Of a stretch of DNA of 64,000 nt, positions 58,494 through 64,000 are shown in pieces (the first letter of the stretch is position 1; the number at the start of each line of letters is the position of its first letter). The position numbers and the translations under genes were made by a program. Under the pieces are notes generated by a model. The model was not told the DNA's origin. It did not search any database and worked only from the letters and a program-made list of their open reading frames with translations. This stretch comes from Minwuia sp048007105 (GTDB lineage: Bacteria; Pseudomonadota; Alphaproteobacteria; Minwuiales; Minwuiaceae), in assembly GCF_048007105.1 (NCBI RefSeq), contig NZ_CP180352.1, positions 2,604,001 through 2,668,000 on the forward strand, in the 5' to 3' direction.

Positions 58494-58541
58494 CTTGTGG
58501 CAACAAGGGTCGAAACCCGCTTGGGGAGGGCGGAGGCGATC

Positions 58542-60104
58542 ATGGGGAGGCTTACCGGCTACACGTCCTGGGCGGATGCCCTGTCGCAGTTCTCGACGGC
58601 TGAGCTATGGGACCTGTTCGACGGCGACCGGGACCGGCTGAACATCGCGCATGAATGCATAGACCGGCATGCGGGCGACCCGGACCGGATCGCGGTGCGG
58701 ATCGCGCATGAGGACGGCCGCGACGAGTTCCTGAGCTTCGACGACCTGGCTGCGTGGTCGTCGCGTTTCGCCAACTGGCTGACGGCGCGGGGCGTCGAGC
58801 CGGGCGACCGGGTCGCCGTGATGCTGGAACCGTCGCTCGGCTTCTATGCGGGCATGTTCGGCTGCATGAAGGCAGGTGCAGTAGCGGTGCCGATGTTCAC
58901 GCTCTTCGGTCCCGAAGGTGCGCGGCTCCGGCTGGACGACAGCGCGCCGAAACTGCTGCTCACCAGTCGGGAGAAGGCCGACGCACTGGGCGCCATCGAC
59001 GGCATCGAGACCGTGGTGCCGGACGATGCATTTCTCGACCGGCTTGCGGGGTATTCCGACGTCTGCGACTTCGCCACCGGCGCCAACGACATGGCCGCCT
59101 ACCAGTACACCTCCGGCACCACGCGGGAACTGCCGGAGGCCATCCGCCATACCCATCGCGCCATCGTTCTGGTCACCATCGCAGCGCTTTACGGCACCGG
59201 CATCCGGCCGGGTGACGAGTTCTTCTGCCCGTCATCGCCGGCCTGGGGACACGGCCTGTGGCACGGCACGCTGGCGCCGCTGGCGATGGGCGTGACCACC
59301 GGTGTCTATGCCGGCCGCTTCGATGCGGACCGTCTGATGCGCGCGTTGCAGGATTATGGCGTGACCAACCTGTCGGCGGCGGCGACCCACTACCGCATGA
59401 TGAAGAACGCGGGGACGGCGGACCGTTACCGCTTCCGGCTCGAGAAGCTCTCCTTCACCGGTGAACCCATCGATGAGGAGACCGCTGCCTTCGCCGAGCG
59501 GACCTTCGGTCACCGGGTCTGCAGCATGTACGGCACGACCGAAGTTGGCGTGATCCTGGTGAACTATCCGGGCGCGAAGGATTTCGACGTTCGTCCCGGT
59601 TCGCTGGGCAAGCCGGTGCCGAACATGGAGGTCGAGATCCAGCGATCCGACGGCAGCCGCGCCGCGCCGGGCGAGATCGGCGAGATCATGCTGAAACGCC
59701 GCGACACCTGGGTGCCAACCAAGGATCTCGGCCACACCGATGAGGACGGCTATTTCTATCACGACGGCCGGGCGGATGACGTCATCATCTCGGCCGGCTG
59801 GACCATGAGCGCGGTCGAGATAGAGAACGCGCTGCTCGCCCATCCCGACATCCGCGAGGCCGCCGCCATCGGCGTCGCCGATGAGACCCGCGGCCAGGTG
59901 GTGAAGGCCTTTCTGGTCACGCCGCGCGCCAATGACGAGGTCTTCCGGCGCGAGGTGCAGGACTTCGTCCGCAACCGGCTCAGCCAGCATGAATACCCGC
60001 GGCAGATTGCGGTGGTCAGCGAACTGCCGAAGACGCCCGCGGGCAAGGTCAACCGCAAGTTCCTGCGGGACCGCGAACAACAACAGGCTGCCGCCAGCCA
60101 GTAA
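58542..60104 (+). CDS. Acyl-CoA synthetase-like ANL enzyme with altered P-loop
   Basis: 520 residues from the ATG at 58542, with GGGCGGAGGCG upstream. ANL-superfamily features: GDRVAVMLEPSLGFYAGMFG, CSMYGTTEVG, hinge-region TKDLGHTDEDGYFYHDGRAD and C-terminal catalytic Lys in TPAGKVNRKFLRD. The nucleotide loop reads YTSGTTRELPEAIRHTHRA in place of YTSGTTG-x-PKG, so the flexible-loop Gly and Lys are changed; similar loops occur in a subset of medium-chain or aryl acid ligases. It activates an acid as the first step of the three-gene set with MaoC and CaiB. Confidence 0.9.
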   Translation: MGRLTGYTSWADALSQFSTAELWDLFDGDRDRLNIAHECIDRHAGDPDRIAVRIAHEDGRDEFLSFDDLAAWSSRFANWLTARGVEPGDRVAVMLEPSLGFYAGMFGCMKAGAVAVPMFTLFGPEGARLRLDDSAPKLLLTSREKADALGAIDGIETVVPDDAFLDRLAGYSDVCDFATGANDMAAYQYTSGTTRELPEAIRHTHRAIVLVTIAALYGTGIRPGDEFFCPSSPAWGHGLWHGTLAPLAMGVTTGVYAGRFDADRLMRALQDYGVTNLSAAATHYRMMKNAGTADRYRFRLEKLSFTGEPIDEETAAFAERTFGHRVCSMYGTTEVGVILVNYPGAKDFDVRPGSLGKPVPNMEVEIQRSDGSRAAPGEIGEIMLKRRDTWVPTKDLGHTDEDGYFYHDGRADDVIISAGWTMSAVEIENALLAHPDIREAAAIGVADETRGQVVKAFLVTPRANDEVFRREVQDFVRNRLSQHEYPRQIAVVSELPKTPAGKVNRKFLRDREQQQAAASQ

Positions 60105-60123
60105 CTCCAGGGAGACGAGACGA

Positions 60124-61263
60124 ATGAACGCGCAGACGGACATCTTTCCGAAGATCACCGACGACGGGCTGGAGCAGCTTCGACGCCGCACGGGCAAGCT
60201 GATCACCGGTTCGCTGGAGCCCTGGTGCCACGAGGCGACCCGCGACAACATCCGCCACTACGCCCACGGCATCGGCGACGACAATCCGCTCTGGTGCGAT
60301 CCCGACTACGCGGCGAAATCGCGCTTCGGCACCATCGTCGCGCCGCCGAGTTTCCTGTTCGCCTGCGATCGTATCGTCTCCGGTTATGTCGGCGGTCTGA
60401 GCGGCGTCCACGCCATGTGGGCCGGCGCCGACTGGACCTGGCACGAACCGGTGCTGCGCAATGACGAGATCACCACCGAGGCGCGACTCAAGGACCTGAT
60501 CGAGCATCAGACCCGCTTCGCCGGCCGCGCGATCCAGCAGATCTACCACGTCGACTTCTTCAAGCAGGACGGCACAAAGGTCGCCGAGGCGGACAGCTGG
60601 TGCTTCCGCACCGACCGCGACGAGGCCCGCGAACGTGGCACCAAGTACAAGGAGGTCAAGGCGCGGGCGCCGGAGCCCTATACCGACGCCCAGCTCGAGG
60701 CGTTCTACGACCTCTATGCGAAGGAAGAGGTCCGTGGATCGACGCCGCGCTACTGGGAGGACGTTTCCGAGGGCGACGATCTGCCGAAGATGGCCAAGGG
60801 CCCGATGACCGTGACCGGCTTCATCGCCTATGCCCAGGGCTGGGGCGGGCTCTACATCCGCGCCAACAAGCTCAACTGGCGCCAGATCACGGCGCATCCG
60901 GGCCTGGGTATCAAGAACAGGTTCGGCGTGCCTGACTGCCCCGAACGGGTCCACTGGGAGGACGAGTTCGCGCACATGGTCGGCACGCCCGGCGCCTACG
61001 ACTACGGGCCGGAACGGTGTTCCTGGCTGACCCACCACATGACCAACTGGATGGGAGACGACGGCTTCCTGCGCAAGGCGTCCTGCAAGATCCGCCGCCA
61101 CAACCCGGTCGGCGACATGCTGGTGATCTCCGGCAAGGTCACGCGGAAATTCGTCGAGTACGGCCGGCATCTCGTCGAGATCGAGCAGGCCGCGCACAAC
61201 CAGCACGACGAACTCTCGGTTCTCGGTTCGGGCGTTGTGGAACTGCCGAGCCGCGCGGGCTGA
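60124..61263 (+). CDS. Double hot-dog MaoC-like dehydratase
   Basis: 379 residues, twice the length of a single hot-dog hydratase. The N-terminal half has HYAHGIGDDNPLWCDPDYAA with FGTIVAPPSFLF, matching the hydratase-2 D-x4-H-like region; the C-terminal half has VTGFIAYAQGWGGLYIRANK and DEFAHMVGTPGAYDYGPERC. Didomain members hydrate/dehydrate bulky enoyl-CoA esters, as in mesaconyl- or steroid-type pathways. It starts 19 bp after the ligase and ends 5 bp before the CaiB gene. Confidence 0.87.
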   Translation: MNAQTDIFPKITDDGLEQLRRRTGKLITGSLEPWCHEATRDNIRHYAHGIGDDNPLWCDPDYAAKSRFGTIVAPPSFLFACDRIVSGYVGGLSGVHAMWAGADWTWHEPVLRNDEITTEARLKDLIEHQTRFAGRAIQQIYHVDFFKQDGTKVAEADSWCFRTDRDEARERGTKYKEVKARAPEPYTDAQLEAFYDLYAKEEVRGSTPRYWEDVSEGDDLPKMAKGPMTVTGFIAYAQGWGGLYIRANKLNWRQITAHPGLGIKNRFGVPDCPERVHWEDEFAHMVGTPGAYDYGPERCSWLTHHMTNWMGDDGFLRKASCKIRRHNPVGDMLVISGKVTRKFVEYGRHLVEIEQAAHNQHDELSVLGSGVVELPSRAG

Positions 61264-61268
61264 CGGCC

Positions 61269-62489
61269 ATGGCTTCGGGCTGGGCCGGGCCGCTTGCCGG
61301 GCTGAAGGTGCTCGACCTGACCCGGGTGCTGGCCGGCCCCTACGCCACCCAGAGCCTCGGCGATCTGGGCGCCGAGGTCTGGAAGGTCGAGCCGCCGGAC
61401 GGTGACGACACGCGGCGCTTTCCGCCCTTCGTTGGCGGGGAGAGCCACTACTTCCTGGCGCTCAATCGTTCCAAGAAGTCGCTGGCGATCGACCTGAAGC
61501 AGGCTGACGGGCAGGCGCTGCTCCGGCGGTTGGCAGCCGAGGCCGACATCCTGGTCGAGAACTACCGCCCGGGGGTGATGGCCCGGCTGGGTCTCGACTA
61601 CGGGACGCTGTCGGCGCTCAATCCGGGGCTGATCTATTGTTCCATCAGTGGCTTCGGGCAGACCGGGCCGCTGAAGGACAAGCCGGCCTTCGACATCGTC
61701 ACCCAGGCGATGAGCGGCGCGCTGTCGGTGAATGGCGAGAAGGGCAGGGCGCCGGTCAAGCTTGGCTTGCCGCTCGGCGACATGGTCGGCGGCGTCTACG
61801 GGCCCATCGCCATTCTGGCCGCCGTGCACGAACGTCACGCGACGGGGCGCGGGCGTCTGATCGACATCAGCCTGCAGGACGGGCTGATCGGCATGCTCGG
61901 TTATCTCGCTCAGCTCGCCTTCGTCACCGACGAGGACCCGCAGCCAGTTGGATCGATGCATCCGACGCTGGTGCCTTATGGCGCGTTTCCGGCGTCGGAC
62001 GGGCAGATCGTCATCGCCGTGCTGTCGGAGGCTTTCTGGCCCAAGCTCTGCCGGGCGCTGGGCCGTCCGGACCTGGCCGGGGAACCGCGCTTCGCGACGC
62101 TGGCCGACCGGCGCGAGAACCGCGACGAGCTGGAGGCCATTGTCTCGGGAATCACCGCACAACAGACCGTGGCCGAATGGGAGGCGCGGCTGGAGGCACA
62201 TGATGTGCCCCATGCGCCGATCCTCGGCGTCGGCGCTGCATTGGATCATCCGCACGCGAAAGTGCGGGAGATGGTTGTCACGGCCGAGCATCCGAGCGCC
62301 GGGGATATTCGCATGACCGGACGCCCGGTCAAGTTCCCGGGCGCGCCGCAGACGGCCCTCACGGCACCGCCGCGCCTCGGCGAGCACACGGTCGAGGTGC
62401 TCCGGGATGTTCTCGGCTGCCAGGAGACAGAGCTCGGCGACCTTGCCGCGCGTGGCGTCATCGGCGGCCAGGTGGCTGATGCCGGGTGA
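61269..62489 (+). CDS. CaiB/BaiF family (class III) CoA transferase
   Basis: 406 residues. LAGLKVLDLTRVLAGPYATQ at the N-terminus, SLAIDLKQADGQALLRRLAA, and the catalytic Asp in LPLGDMVGGVYGPIAILAAV. VPYGAFPASDGQIVIAVLSE and the C-terminal segment KVREMVVTAEHPSAG are typical. It moves CoA between carboxylic acids, or racemises/activates an acid, in the cytoplasm. Having both a ligase and a transferase in one operon suggests two different acids in the pathway. Confidence 0.93.
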   Translation: MASGWAGPLAGLKVLDLTRVLAGPYATQSLGDLGAEVWKVEPPDGDDTRRFPPFVGGESHYFLALNRSKKSLAIDLKQADGQALLRRLAAEADILVENYRPGVMARLGLDYGTLSALNPGLIYCSISGFGQTGPLKDKPAFDIVTQAMSGALSVNGEKGRAPVKLGLPLGDMVGGVYGPIAILAAVHERHATGRGRLIDISLQDGLIGMLGYLAQLAFVTDEDPQPVGSMHPTLVPYGAFPASDGQIVIAVLSEAFWPKLCRALGRPDLAGEPRFATLADRRENRDELEAIVSGITAQQTVAEWEARLEAHDVPHAPILGVGAALDHPHAKVREMVVTAEHPSAGDIRMTGRPVKFPGAPQTALTAPPRLGEHTVEVLRDVLGCQETELGDLAARGVIGGQVADAG

Positions 62490-62545
62490 CTTCCGCGCGC
62501 TGCGCACTAGTCTTTCGGCGAATGAATGCCTGACGGGAGGTCTGA

Positions 62546-63415
62546 ATGAGCCGGGAAGTTCTGGGTGTGGTCACCGCTCACCAGCAACGCGAGGGCGCCG
62601 GGTTTCTGGTGCGGCGGGCCTTTCCGACGCATGGCATCGATCTGGTCGATCCCTTCCTGATGCTCGACGAGGTCGGACCGGTCGACTACGGGCCGGGCGA
62701 GGCGATCGGGGCGCCGGATCATCCGCACCGCGGCTTCGAGACCGTCTCCTACATCGTCCAGGGCGAGAAGCTGCATGAGGATTCGACCGGCAAGACCCAG
62801 CTGATCGGGCCTGGTGACGTGCAGTGGATGACGGCCGGTTCAGGGATCGTGCATTCCGAACTGCCGTCACCGGCGATGCGGAAGAACGGCGGCCGCGCGC
62901 ATGGCTTCCAGATCTGGGTGAACCTGCCCGCGAGCGAGAAGTTCGCCGAGCCGGGCTACCAGTACCTCCAGGCCGCCGACATCCCGAAGGCCGTGAGCGA
63001 GGATGGCCTGATCGAGGTCACCGTCGTCGCGGGCGAGGCGCTGGGCGTCAGCGCGGCCATCGGCACACGGACGCCGGTCTGGCTGCAGGACTGGCGCGTC
63101 CGGGCGGGCGGCGAGACGCGTGTCGCCATCGATCCCGGTTTCAATGCGGCGGTCTATGTCTTCGATGGATCGATTGCGCTGGGACCGGAGCGGACGCCGG
63201 TGACCCGGAGCCAGCTGGCCGTCCTCGGCCCCGGCAGCGAGATCGGGGTTGCGTCGTCGGGCGACGGGGGCGGGCGCTTCCTGCTGCTGGCGGGCCGGCC
63301 CATTGCCGAGCCGGTTGCGCGCTACGGCCCCTTCGTCATGAACACCGAGGCCGAGATCATGGCCGCGGTACGCGACTACCAGTCGGGCGGCATGGGCACG
63401 ATCGAACGGCGGTGA
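62546..63415 (+). CDS. Pirin family protein (canonical metal site)
   Basis: 289 residues, bicupin. The metal site is fully canonical: PDHPHRGFETVSYIVQGEKL and HEDSTG, then GSGIVHSELPSP, giving three His and one Glu. FQIWVNLPASEKFAEPGYQY and the C-terminal ARYGPFVMNTEAEI are typical of quercetinase-like pirins. It follows the CaiB gene by 56 bp on the same strand and may be part of that operon or separate. It differs clearly from the pirin at 13486. Confidence 0.92.
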   Translation: MSREVLGVVTAHQQREGAGFLVRRAFPTHGIDLVDPFLMLDEVGPVDYGPGEAIGAPDHPHRGFETVSYIVQGEKLHEDSTGKTQLIGPGDVQWMTAGSGIVHSELPSPAMRKNGGRAHGFQIWVNLPASEKFAEPGYQYLQAADIPKAVSEDGLIEVTVVAGEALGVSAAIGTRTPVWLQDWRVRAGGETRVAIDPGFNAAVYVFDGSIALGPERTPVTRSQLAVLGPGSEIGVASSGDGGGRFLLLAGRPIAEPVARYGPFVMNTEAEIMAAVRDYQSGGMGTIERR

Positions 63416-63591
63416 CGGGCCGGCGATCCAGCCGCCGCCAACGAAGCTCGGCTGTCAAAACAAGAATTCTAATTCATATTAACACTCTCTTCAGTTCCCC
63501 TGATGCATACCGCAGCCGTAACGAAACAGCGTTGACGTCTCCGGTCGCTTGACCGGTGCGCGTCACGGTATTTGCTCGGCGGAGAATTTTC

Positions 63592-64000
63592 ATGCGGAAC
63601 TGGTTCCAGAACCTGCGGCTGAAGCTGCAGATCGGGACGTTGGCGCTGGTAGGCGGCATCGCGCTCCTGGCGGTTGGGGTGGTCTATCAGATCAGCGACA
63701 CGCGAGGGGCATCTCTGCGGGAAGCGCGGCAGGAAATGGCGAGGGAGTTCCTCACCGGCAAGGCTGCCGAGGCCGCCTTGCAGAAGGCGCGCCGCGAGCA
63801 GATGACCTTCATGCTGTCCCGGGATGAGGCCGCCATTCAGGCATTCAATGCGTCCGCAGCCGTCGCGCTGGAGACCCTCGACAAGCTGAACGCCGAACAA
63901 CTCGATGACGAGACCCGGACCAGGGTCGTCGCCGGTGCGCACCGGTATTCCGAGCTGTTCGGGGCCCTTGCCGACGCGCAGAAGTCGCTTGGCCTCGATG
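63592..64000 (+). CDS. Start of a methyl-accepting chemotaxis-like receptor (runs off window)
   Basis: 136 codons are visible. The N-terminus LRLKLQIGTLALVGGIALLA is a membrane helix after a short basic stretch, followed by an extracytoplasmic helical sensor region (ARQEMAREFLTGKAAEAALQ, LDKLNAEQLDDETRTRVVAG). This layout is that of chemoreceptors or other HAMP-containing sensors (helical-bundle ligand domain). The signalling domain lies outside the window, so a sensor kinase or diguanylate cyclase remains possible. The 176-bp gap before it has no gene. Confidence 0.65.
   Translation, partial: MRNWFQNLRLKLQIGTLALVGGIALLAVGVVYQISDTRGASLREARQEMAREFLTGKAAEAALQKARREQMTFMLSRDEAAIQAFNASAAVALETLDKLNAEQLDDETRTRVVAGAHRYSELFGALADAQKSLGLD

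Noticed and set aside
1..64000. CRISPR arrays, prophage or IS elements
   Set aside because: No regularly spaced repeats, integrases, transposases or phage structural genes were seen on either strand.

Overview
The window is GC-rich (roughly two thirds G+C by eye), densely coded, single-copy chromosomal DNA. It most likely comes from an alphaproteobacterium. The evidence is the S49 peptidase / tRNA1(Val)-type methyltransferase / DUF2007 / polyprenyl diphosphate synthase block beside a tRNA-Pro, a Paracoccus-type sox gene set, and many LysR/IclR/GlxA regulators with CaiB, MaoC and acyl-CoA ligase genes. I see no phage, IS element, CRISPR array or plasmid functions. Genus or species cannot be given from the sequence alone.

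Layout. 1-13.2 kb: thrS (3' end cut by the window), two overlapping membrane histidine-kinase genes, a tandem EthD protein, an N,N-dimethylformamidase large-subunit homologue and phenylalanine hydroxylase, all on the minus strand. A third paralogous kinase is divergent from these, followed by housekeeping genes and tRNA-Pro(CGG). 13.2-20.9 kb: small oxidoreductase and regulator modules (pirin/LysR, AraC with NmrA-DUF4345-DUF1772, LysR with NTF2-SDR). 20.9-30.4 kb: MFS transporter, MDR reductase, an unknown exported protein, a TIR-TM-TPR protein, SMP-30 lactonase, acyl-CoA ligase and a CPBP-like membrane protein. 30.7-44.1 kb: a full sulfur-oxidation (sox) locus. 44.5-54.8 kb: ABC importer, three-subunit molybdenum hydroxylase, amidase and LysR. 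54.9-64 kb: EthD, GlxA-type regulator, quinone reductase, then IclR divergent from a ligase / MaoC hydratase / CaiB transferase operon, pirin, and the start of a chemoreceptor-like gene.

How genes work together. The sox locus has two converging arms: soxV, soxXYZA, soxB, soxCD and a hydrolase on the minus strand; a small cytochrome, soxF, soxW, a YeeE-type transporter and soxH on the plus strand. soxS-soxR lie divergent from soxV. A recurrent ATATTCCAA-type motif lies before soxX, soxS/soxV, soxC and probably the soxF arm, and a related site precedes a VOC gene beside soxR. It is a good candidate for the SoxR operator. The 44.5-54.8 kb genes form one directional set suited to uptake, hydroxylation and amide hydrolysis of an unidentified nitrogenous compound.

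The most unusual observation is the kinase pair at 1996-4802. The upstream gene has a normal phosphoacceptor-histidine box but a decayed ATP-binding domain. The downstream gene has an intact ATP-binding domain but Thr in place of the histidine. They overlap by 4 bp and share their membrane domain with an intact third kinase at 8686-10071, which suggests an obligate heteromeric kinase whose two half-activities sit on separate chains.
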